A stretch of DNA of 64,000 nucleotides. Origin: JBGRPZ01 sp041725955 (GTDB taxonomy: Bacteria > Bacteroidota > Bacteroidia > Bacteroidales > JBGRPZ01). Positions 24,019 to 31,021 of the stretch are shown here, piece by piece. The notes under the pieces were generated by a model. It saw nothing but the letters and a program-made list of their open reading frames with translations, was not told the origin of the DNA and made no database searches. The position numbers and the translations under genes were made by a program. Where the stretch lies: NCBI GenBank assembly GCA_041725955.1, contig JBGRQE010000003.1, forward strand, positions 78,511-142,510, written 5' to 3'. How positions within the stretch are numbered: position 1 is the stretch's first letter; every line of letters begins with the position of its first letter.

Positions 24019-25527
24019 ATGAATAATAAAATTAAAATCCTAATTGCATTCATGTGTTATTTCATATGTTCACCATTGTATACATATGCTAATGATACCC
24101 TTTATGTTTCAATAAATTTAAAAAAACATAAAAATCGGACTATTCCAGTAGAGATTAAATACGATAAATTTGATAGTATTAAGTTTCTGGAATTCCCAAG
24201 AGCAGTTCCTGGTTGTTATAGGAATGACATTACCAATTTTAACAAAGTTGTCCTAAATCCAAAAGTATGCTTTGAAAATGGAAAAATAAAAAAAACAAAG
24301 AAGAGAAGAAAAAAGATTTTAATAAATAAAAAAGGCACAGAAAAAATATCATACCTAGCCCAATCAACAACAAAAGATTACAAATTAACCAATCCTGAAG
24401 GAAGTATTTTTTCTGATACTTTATTTTTATTAAACTGGAATAGAATAATACCATACATTAAAGGAAAACAGAATATTTACAAAATACAAATAACTAAACC
24501 TCAATACTTAAAATATGCTGGCACTATTAAAAGAGAAATTATAAATGACACTTTAGACATACTGTATGCTGATAATTATAATCAACTTTTCCATCATCCG
24601 GTTCTATATGGCGATTTAGAGATTTATACCTTTAAAGTAAAAGATAAGACAGTCGAATTTGCAATTTCAAAAGGTTCAAATAATTTTGACGTAAAAAAAC
24701 ATTTCAACAAAGTTCAAAATGCAGTAAATAGGGCTTATGAAATTTCTTTGCATAACCCAGAAAGATATAGCTTTTTGAATATAATAAGTCATAAAAGTTT
24801 CTTTGGAGGCTCAGCACTTGAACACCCAAGTTGTTCAGTAAATGCATTAGATTTAGAAGTTGAAAAATATAGTGAAAATGATTTCTGCCATATATTAACT
24901 CATGAATTATGTCATGCATTATTCACTCCTTTATATGTTCGAAGTAAAACCATACAAAATTTTAATTACACAAATCCTCAAAGTGATCCTCATTTATGGT
25001 TTTATGAAGGCATAGCTGAATATTTAGCTCAAAAAATATGCCTACAGTCAGGAGTAAAGAATCTTTCTGAATTTTTGGAAGATATGAACACTGCACAATT
25101 TAGCTCTCTACGGCTTACTCCTTTATACAGAATGAGCAAAAAAATTTATAATAGAAATGTACTTCCTTTAAGCAGACCAATAAGGTTGATGAAATATGCC
25201 GACGTTTATTCTAGAGGTTGTTTAATTGGATGGTTAATTGATATTGAAATTTATAAAAAAACAAATGGGAAATTATCTCTTATTGATGTTATTCAAAGAT
25301 TACAAAGAAATCATCAAAAAAATGGTTACTTTAATGAAAATGAACTCTTTGATTTATTCTGTAAATATTCAGAGGTAGACCTATATCCTATTTTCAATAA
25401 TTACATAAAAAAAGGAACTCGAATTAGAGTAAAAGACATATTAGATAAGATTGGATACCAAATCGTAGATAGTAAACCGTTTAAACTGAAAGGTAAGTAT
25501 ATTGATGATCAATTTTGGATGCGATAA
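24019..25527 (+). CDS. Exported M61-like gluzincin metallopeptidase
   Basis: The 502-residue protein has a signal peptide (IKILIAFMCYFICSPLYTYA), a beta-rich N-terminal region like the M61 N-domain (DTLYVSINLKKHKN, FPRAVPGCYR), and a zinc site HELCH at His295/His299 with Glu330 in WFYEGIAEY as third ligand, the HExxH-x30-E spacing of gluzincins. FFGGSALEHPSC upstream resembles the M61 GGxEH strand that binds the substrate amino terminus. Known M61 enzymes are glycyl aminopeptidases, often with a C-terminal PDZ; no clear PDZ is seen here. Base composition is even more AT-rich than the neighbours. Family assignment is moderately secure. Confidence 0.78.
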   Translation: MNNKIKILIAFMCYFICSPLYTYANDTLYVSINLKKHKNRTIPVEIKYDKFDSIKFLEFPRAVPGCYRNDITNFNKVVLNPKVCFENGKIKKTKKRRKKILINKKGTEKISYLAQSTTKDYKLTNPEGSIFSDTLFLLNWNRIIPYIKGKQNIYKIQITKPQYLKYAGTIKREIINDTLDILYADNYNQLFHHPVLYGDLEIYTFKVKDKTVEFAISKGSNNFDVKKHFNKVQNAVNRAYEISLHNPERYSFLNIISHKSFFGGSALEHPSCSVNALDLEVEKYSENDFCHILTHELCHALFTPLYVRSKTIQNFNYTNPQSDPHLWFYEGIAEYLAQKICLQSGVKNLSEFLEDMNTAQFSSLRLTPLYRMSKKIYNRNVLPLSRPIRLMKYADVYSRGCLIGWLIDIEIYKKTNGKLSLIDVIQRLQRNHQKNGYFNENELFDLFCKYSEVDLYPIFNNYIKKGTRIRVKDILDKIGYQIVDSKPFKLKGKYIDDQFWMR

Positions 25528-25612
25528 TTTGATTTAAAAATAAATTAGGTTTAATACATATTTCTGGTGCTTTCAGATATACTTAAGAGTATAAACCCCA
25601 TCGATATTTTTA

Positions 25613-25620
25613 TAAATTTG
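25613..25620 (+). promoter_or_regulatory. -7 element (TAAATTTG) before pepD
   Basis: TAAATTTG matches TAnnTTTG 22 bases before the pepD start; no -33 partner was identified. Confidence 0.35.
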
Positions 25621-25642
25621 TGCATCTTAAAATTTAAATATC

Positions 25643-27103
25643 ATGAATGAAGATATAAAGAAACTACAACCATCCGTTCTTTGGAAATACTTTGGTGAAA
25701 TATTAGAAATTCCTCGCCCATCCAAAAAAGAAGAAAAAATCATAGAATATCTTGTCGACTTTGCAAAAAAGAACAATCTGGATTACGAAACTGACAAAAC
25801 AAAAAACGTTCTGATTCGTAAGCCTGCTACCCTAGGTCACAAAGACAAAAAAGTTGTTGCATTACAAAGCCATATGGATATGGTTTGCGAAAAAAACAAT
25901 GATACCCAACATGATTTTGATAATGATCCTATACAGGCTTATGTTGAAGAAGGATGGGTAAAAGCAAAAGGAACTACTCTAGGTGGAGATGATGGCATTG
26001 GAGTTGCGGCCCAATTGGCAATTCTTGCATCAAATGAGATCGAACATGGCCCTATAGAATGCTTATTTACTGTTGATGAAGAATCTGGATTAACAGGTGC
26101 TTTTGGACTAAAACCTGGTTTCTTAAAAGCCGATATTCTCTTAAATCTAGATTCAGAAGATGAAGGTGAATTATTTATAGGTTGCGCTGGCGGTATTGAT
26201 ACTCTTATTGAACTTCCTTTTGAAAAAGCAGCTACTCCTAAAGCTCATAAAACATACAAACTAAATATTAAAGGGCTTAATGGTGGTCATTCGGGTGATG
26301 ATATAAACAAAGGTTTAGCTAATGCAAACAAAATTCTTGCTCGTTTACTTTTTGAAACCAATAAAGAATTTAATATTTGTTTATCATCCTTTGATGCAGG
26401 AAATCTTAGAAATGCAATTGCACGTGAAGGAAATGCAGTGGTAATGGTTCCTGAGGGTAATGCAAATACCTTCGAAGCTTATGTTTCTAAATTCAACACT
26501 ACTCTTCAAAACGAATATAGAGTTACAGAAAAAAATCTTGAAGTAAGTTTTGAAAGCACAAATACACCAGAATTTATTCTTAGTGATGATTCTCAAAGAA
26601 ACTTTGTAAACAGCATTTATGCTTGTCCTCACGGAGTAATTGAGATGGCTATGAATATGGATAACTTCGTACAAACATCCACGAATTTAGCAGCTGTAAA
26701 AACCAAAGAAGATCATTTCTATATTACTACCAGCCAAAGAAGTTCTGTAGAATCACAAAAATATATGATAGCAGATCGAGTAGCTGCAACATTCCAGCTT
26801 GTTGGGGCAAAAACTTCTCATGGCGATGGATATCCTGGATGGACACCTAATCCACAAAGTGAAATCAAGGACATTGTTGCTGAGTCATACAACAAATTAT
26901 TCAAGACTCCTGCTGTAGTGAAGGCAATTCATGCAGGTTTAGAATGTGGATTAATAGGTGATAAATACCCAAAAATGGACATGATTTCTTATGGTCCAAC
27001 CATTAGAGGAGCTCACTCTCCTGCTGAAAAATTAAACATTGAATCTAGTCAACATTTCTGGGATCTTACCATTGAAGTATTGAAAAATATTCCAAACAAG
27101 TAA
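25643..27103 (+). CDS. pepD: Cytosolic beta-Ala-His dipeptidase (aminoacyl-histidine dipeptidase)
   Basis: PepD is a cytoplasmic M20-family zinc dipeptidase that cleaves Xaa-His and other dipeptides. The 486-residue protein has the family length and motifs: IPRPSKKEEKIIEYL, LQSHMDMVCEKN with the first zinc-binding His and catalytic Asp, LGGDDGIGVA with the bridging Asp, TVDEESGLTGAFGL with catalytic Glu, LLNLDSEDEGELFIGCAGG, NGGHSGDDINKGLANA (lid domain) and ISYGPTIRGAHSPAEKL near the end. No signal peptide. It is a single-gene unit ending in a strong hairpin shared with the opposite gene. Confidence 0.95.
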   Translation: MNEDIKKLQPSVLWKYFGEILEIPRPSKKEEKIIEYLVDFAKKNNLDYETDKTKNVLIRKPATLGHKDKKVVALQSHMDMVCEKNNDTQHDFDNDPIQAYVEEGWVKAKGTTLGGDDGIGVAAQLAILASNEIEHGPIECLFTVDEESGLTGAFGLKPGFLKADILLNLDSEDEGELFIGCAGGIDTLIELPFEKAATPKAHKTYKLNIKGLNGGHSGDDINKGLANANKILARLLFETNKEFNICLSSFDAGNLRNAIAREGNAVVMVPEGNANTFEAYVSKFNTTLQNEYRVTEKNLEVSFESTNTPEFILSDDSQRNFVNSIYACPHGVIEMAMNMDNFVQTSTNLAAVKTKEDHFYITTSQRSSVESQKYMIADRVAATFQLVGAKTSHGDGYPGWTPNPQSEIKDIVAESYNKLFKTPAVVKAIHAGLECGLIGDKYPKMDMISYGPTIRGAHSPAEKLNIESSQHFWDLTIEVLKNIPNK

Positions 27104-27135
27104 GATAATACCTGGTGAAAAGTATTTTTTATTGT

Positions 27136-27187
27136 AAAACAATCCATTTTGGCGAATTATATTTTTCATCAAAATGGATTGTTTTTT
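27136..27187. terminator. Bidirectional terminator between pepD and an outer membrane protein gene
   Basis: AAAACAATCCATTTTG (27136-27151) and CAAAATGGATTGTTTT (27170-27185) are a perfect 16-bp inverted repeat with an 18-base loop and T runs on each side. The right arm touches the stop codon of the convergent gene. Confidence 0.88.
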
Positions 27188-27749
27188 ATAATCCAATCTG
27201 AAAACCAAAATCAATAATAGGATCTGTATAGGGTGAATTTTTATCTCCAATAACATCAAATAATAGAGAAATATAAATGGCAGATCCTCCTCCAAGAGGC
27301 TGACGATAACCTCCTCCTACAAGAAACTGAGGTACAGAAATTCTTCTCGTTTCAAGAGGATAGATATTATAAACTTGTTCATAGCTTATTTGTCCATATT
27401 CTACCTGAGCAAATATGTTAGTAAATATCAAATATTGAGAGAAAATACTCGCTCCAAAAAGGTGAGTTTCATAAACAGGTTTATAAAAAGTATTTTTATA
27501 ATAACTATAGCTTAATCCTAGTCCAGCTAACCATCGATCCGTAATTCGATAACCTACCTTTGGACTAATTTCAAGTAAAGTAATATCACCAAATTGAGCT
27601 CCTATTCCACCTCCAACAAACACTTTTCTCCAAAAATCATTTGAATTATTTTCTTTTGAAACCACATTATAACTTCCTTGAGCAATTAATGAGTTGGTAA
27701 AAAAAAATATTAAACAAGTACAGATAATAAATTGTAATTTTCTTTTCAT
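27186..27749 (-). CDS. Small outer-membrane beta-barrel protein, function unknown
   Basis: The 187-residue protein starts with a signal peptide (KLQFIICTCLIFFFTNSLIAQ). The rest alternates polar and hydrophobic/aromatic residues in strands separated by Gly- and Asn-rich turns: VFVGGGIGAQFG, LLEISPKVGYRITDRWLAGLGLSYSYY, LFGASIFSQYLIFTNIFAQVEYG, FLVGGGYRQPLGGGSAIYISLLFDV, and PIIDFGFQIGL at the end. This fits an eight-stranded barrel of the OmpW/OprF-like size class. No specific family motif is recognised. Confidence 0.78.
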   Translation of the reverse strand: MKRKLQFIICTCLIFFFTNSLIAQGSYNVVSKENNSNDFWRKVFVGGGIGAQFGDITLLEISPKVGYRITDRWLAGLGLSYSYYKNTFYKPVYETHLFGASIFSQYLIFTNIFAQVEYGQISYEQVYNIYPLETRRISVPQFLVGGGYRQPLGGGSAIYISLLFDVIGDKNSPYTDPIIDFGFQIGL

Positions 27750-27865
27750 ATTTTGAAATCTAATTTACAAATATCTCAAATTGACATCTAATTAAAAAGT
27801 AAAAAAGGTTGGGTATTTAGTTTTATTTGAATAAAAAAACCATTTTTAACTTAATCCACTTTTTT

Positions 27866-27873
27866 TACCTTTG
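27866..27873 (+). promoter_or_regulatory. -7 element (TACCTTTG) before a beta-helix lipoprotein gene
   Basis: TACCTTTG matches TAnnTTTG and lies 92 bases before the ATG at 27966; a TTG start at 27894 would bring it to 20 bases, but that start gives no lipoprotein signal. Confidence 0.4.
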
Positions 27874-27965
27874 ACAAAAATCTACAATATTATTTGTACG
27901 TTTTATTATTTACAGACAAACAAAGCTTTTATTATCTCCTGGATACTAAAAATAATAAAAATAAC

Positions 27966-29489
27966 ATGATCAAAAATAAGATTCTCAATTTTGGAATACT
28001 TTTTAGCTTCATACTAATCATCTTTTTTTCGTGCAGAAAAGAAGATGATTTTAATAATAGCTCTTCTTTTCAGTTAAAATTTTCTACAGACACTCTTGTT
28101 TTTGATACAATTTTTGCAAAAGTAGGATCTGCAACTCGAAAAATAACAGTACTTAACACTTCAAACAAAGCAATTAAAATCAACAACATAAAAGTTATAG
28201 GTGGAAATAATTCACCATATCAGATTAATGTTGACGGAAGAGCAGGAAACACTCAAAACAACATTGAAATTGATGCAAACGACTCTATCTATATTTTTGC
28301 AAATGTTACTATAGATCCTACTGAAAAAAATAATCCTTTTGTTGTTGAAGATAATATCTCATTTTCTGTAAATGGAAATCAACAAAAGGTGGTCCTTCAA
28401 GCTTGGGGATTAAATGCGAATTATATAGTAGCTGACGATTTTGATCGCTACCCCACATTCAAATTGCATTATAAAATAGTTGCCAAAAAAGGAGAAACAG
28501 TAATCTGGACCAATGAAAGACCTTATTTTATATATGGTGGTTTTGCACGAATTAACGGAAAACTAATAATCGAAAAAGGAACAAAAGTTTATTGTTATGC
28601 TGGGACTGGAATTTGGTCTGCCCCAGATGCTGCTATTGATATCAATGGAACAAAAGAAGAGCCTGTAATTATACAAGGAAGCAGAACAACTGGCTTTGAT
28701 AAAGACTATGCTGGGCAATGGAATAGAATAATGATTAATGAAAGTAATCAGGACTCACATATAAATTATGCTATAATTAAAAATGGTGTAATAGGAATAC
28801 AGCCAGAAACAAAAAGGATAATTAAAAGCAATAAATTATACATAAGTAATAGTATTATTGAAAACCATAGCATTGCAAATATTTATGCTGTAGCATCCAG
28901 AATCCAAGGAGAAAACTTAGTTTTAGGAAATGCCGGACAAGGGGGCGTTTTTCTGAGAAATGGAGGGGATTATTCATTTAAACAAATTACGGTTGGAAAC
29001 TATTCAAAAACTTCCAGAGAAAACCCTGCTTTTTATGTGGAAAATTGGATTAAAAAGAATAATCAACAAATTCCTTTTGACCTAAACTTATTTATTGGTA
29101 ACAGTATAATTTCAGGTAAAAATACAGGTGAAGAATATTTTGACACAATCATTCCTTCTCAGACAACAACAACAAATATTAAAATTCAGAATTGCTTACT
29201 ATCTACAAGTCGTAAAATTGAAAACTTTCCAGATAGATATATAAATACTATTATCAATAAAGATCCAAAATTTTATGGAGTAGAAAATGAAATAAAAAAC
29301 AATAATAAAGAAAAAGAAACTCCTATGTATTTTGAACTGACTGCAGGAAGCCCTGCAATAGGCATTGGTGATCCCAAAATTGCAAGTGAAGTTCCTAAAG
29401 ACATAAAAGGTAATAATAGAGCATTACCAAAACCTGATTTGGGGGCATACCAAAGTGATTTTTCGCCAAAACTCTCTCCTATAAGATAA
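27966..29489 (+). CDS. Lipoprotein with N-terminal Ig-like and right-handed beta-helix-like regions
   Basis: The frame opens at a TTG (27894), but the ATG at 27966 gives a good lipoprotein signal (ILNFGILFSFILIIFFSC, Cys22), for a 507-residue product. Residues about 35-150 form a beta-sandwich resembling choice-of-anchor/DUF1573-type domains (LVFDTIFAKVGSATRKITVLNTSNKAIKI). The later part (about 190-440) has short repeating strands with N and G turns typical of a parallel beta-helix: GKLIIEKGTKVYCYAG, INGTKEEPVIIQGS, INYAIIKNGVIGI, LYISNSIIENHS, NLFIGNSIISG, IKIQNCLL. The closing SPAIGIGDPKIASEVPKDIKGNNR...DLGAYQ is a motif seen in Bacteroidota polysaccharide-binding or lyase-like surface proteins. 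No catalytic residues are evident. Confidence 0.82.
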   Translation: MIKNKILNFGILFSFILIIFFSCRKEDDFNNSSSFQLKFSTDTLVFDTIFAKVGSATRKITVLNTSNKAIKINNIKVIGGNNSPYQINVDGRAGNTQNNIEIDANDSIYIFANVTIDPTEKNNPFVVEDNISFSVNGNQQKVVLQAWGLNANYIVADDFDRYPTFKLHYKIVAKKGETVIWTNERPYFIYGGFARINGKLIIEKGTKVYCYAGTGIWSAPDAAIDINGTKEEPVIIQGSRTTGFDKDYAGQWNRIMINESNQDSHINYAIIKNGVIGIQPETKRIIKSNKLYISNSIIENHSIANIYAVASRIQGENLVLGNAGQGGVFLRNGGDYSFKQITVGNYSKTSRENPAFYVENWIKKNNQQIPFDLNLFIGNSIISGKNTGEEYFDTIIPSQTTTTNIKIQNCLLSTSRKIENFPDRYINTIINKDPKFYGVENEIKNNNKEKETPMYFELTAGSPAIGIGDPKIASEVPKDIKGNNRALPKPDLGAYQSDFSPKLSPIR

Positions 29490-29515
29490 AATACCTTGTC
29501 TTGTTAAAAATTCAT

Positions 29516-29550
29516 AAAACACAAATTGTCAATACAGTTTGTGTTTTTTT
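29516..29550 (+). terminator. Intrinsic terminator after the beta-helix lipoprotein gene
   Basis: AACACAAA and TTTGTGTT form an 8-bp stem with a 12-base loop and a run of nine T. Confidence 0.75.
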
Positions 29551-29605
29551 TTCGTTTTAAGCCTACTGACATAGCCAAAATTACTTTATTTAAAATAACC
29601 ATAAC

Positions 29606-30196
29606 ATGAAAAAGCTATTTTTAAAACAATCCGGGAGTTTGTTGTCTTTAACCTATCGGTTATCAATAATATGTATTTTGTTTGTAACATTTGCATTTAT
29701 GACCTCTTCTTGCAAAAACAAAAAAGATAACGAACTTACTCCAGAAGAAATAGAAGAATTATTATCTGCCAATCAAGTTGGTTTTGATACTGACGTTTCT
29801 AGCAATATAACTTCCCAATCATATTTTATTGATTGGGAAAATAAATTCCTTCCCTTACTAAAAAACAAAGATTCTAGTAATTTTGAAGTTCACACTGAAA
29901 ACAATAATCTCTTAGAAGTAAAAAAAGGAGAAAACAGCTATAAACTATACTTACTTTCACCAGAAAACACAAATCCAGACTCTATACTCCAATTTTTTTA
30001 TTTAAGCCAGAAAATTGTAAAGAACAAAGTTCTTCTATGTGTTTTAAATAATAATGACAGACTTTCTTTTAACACTTTTCAAAGAAGAGAAATGCGCGCT
30101 CTAAAGGCTATTGCAAAAAAAAATGGAATAACTACTTTTAGTTCTTTACAAGAAGTTGCTAACTACATAAAAAATAATACCACATCAAATTCATAA
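29606..30196 (+). CDS. Lipoprotein of unknown function
   Basis: The 196-residue product has a long N-terminal region before a lipobox: MKKLFLKQSGSLLSLTYRLS, then IICILFVTFAFMTSSC. After the Cys comes a Lys/Glu-rich segment (KNKKDNELTPEEIEELL) and a mixed alpha/beta domain (SYFIDWENKFLPLLK, NSYKLYLLSP, VLLCVLNNNDRLSFNTFQRREMRALKAIAKKNGITTFSSLQEV). I do not recognise a family. Gene-like features are a clear signal, strong base-composition bias and clean boundaries. It stands 94 bases upstream of the nucleotidyltransferase gene, which has its own promoter element. Confidence 0.72.
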   Translation: MKKLFLKQSGSLLSLTYRLSIICILFVTFAFMTSSCKNKKDNELTPEEIEELLSANQVGFDTDVSSNITSQSYFIDWENKFLPLLKNKDSSNFEVHTENNNLLEVKKGENSYKLYLLSPENTNPDSILQFFYLSQKIVKNKVLLCVLNNNDRLSFNTFQRREMRALKAIAKKNGITTFSSLQEVANYIKNNTTSNS

Positions 30197-30255
30197 TATA
30201 TTTTTTTGTTTCTCCCTCCTTTTCATTAAACCTTTTAAAAACCTATCTTATTTTT

Positions 30256-30263
30256 TACCTTTG
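30256..30263 (+). promoter_or_regulatory. -7 element (TACCTTTG) before the nucleotidyltransferase/AddB-like genes
   Basis: TACCTTTGCC matches TAnnTTTG, 26 bases before the ATG at 30290. No -33 TTTG at the usual distance. Confidence 0.45.
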
Positions 30264-30289
30264 CCTATTCTGAAACAAATTTACTTTTC

Positions 30290-31003
30290 ATGAAAGCAAT
30301 GATCTTCGCAGCAGGATTAGGGACAAGACTTGGCTCCTTTACAAAGAACAAACCCAAAGCATTAGTAAAAATTAATGACAAAAGTATGCTTGAATATCAG
30401 TTGGAAAAATTGATAAAATATAATTTCAAGAATATTATTGTAAACACACACCATTTCTCTCAACAAATTAAAACCTTCATACAATCTTACGAACATCAAA
30501 ATTTAAAAATTGAGATCTCTGACGAAAGTGATCAACTACTAAATACTGGTGGTGGATTAATAAAAGCTTTACCCTTATTTCAAAAAGAAAAAGCATTATT
30601 GATTCACAATGTAGATATCTTCTCAGATTTAAATATTTCTGAATTTTATAATCAATTAATAAATTCTGATAATTCTGCATTATTGGCAGTTAAAGAAAGA
30701 GAAACTCAGAGATACCTTTTGTTTGACAATAATCTTATTTTGTGTGGTTGGGAAAACATCAGAACTGGAGAAAAAATAATTGTCAGAAAAGCTGATAATT
30801 TAAAGCGTCTTGCTTTTAGCGGTATACATTGTATAAAACCACACTTAATAGCAGAAACAAAATTAAGTGGTCCTTGCAGTGTTATTGATATATATCTTGA
30901 AATGGCCAAAAAATATAAAATAAAGGCACATATTCATAATGACAATTTTTGGATTGATGCAGGAAAACCTAGACAAATAAGACAATTAGCCCAGATTTTA
31001 TAA
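30290..31003 (+). CDS. Nucleotidyltransferase, NDP-sugar pyrophosphorylase family (MurU-like)
   Basis: The 237-residue cytoplasmic protein has the sugar-1-phosphate nucleotidyltransferase signature MIFAAGLGTRLGSFTKNKPKALVKIND (glycine-rich loop, then Lys), NIIVNTHHFSQQI, ISDESDQLLNTGGGLIKAL, LIHNVDIFSDL (metal-binding Asp), SGIHCIKP and FWIDAGKPRQI at the C-terminus. Size and motifs resemble MurU (N-acetylmuramate 1-phosphate uridylyltransferase) and short mannose-1-phosphate guanylyltransferases. MurU would place it in muramic acid recycling, but no amgK-like kinase gene adjoins it in the window, so the sugar is uncertain. The AddB-like gene follows 18 bases downstream. Confidence 0.87.
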   Translation: MKAMIFAAGLGTRLGSFTKNKPKALVKINDKSMLEYQLEKLIKYNFKNIIVNTHHFSQQIKTFIQSYEHQNLKIEISDESDQLLNTGGGLIKALPLFQKEKALLIHNVDIFSDLNISEFYNQLINSDNSALLAVKERETQRYLLFDNNLILCGWENIRTGEKIIVRKADNLKRLAFSGIHCIKPHLIAETKLSGPCSVIDIYLEMAKKYKIKAHIHNDNFWIDAGKPRQIRQLAQIL

Positions 31004-31021
31004 CCCCCTAATTATTTTCAC

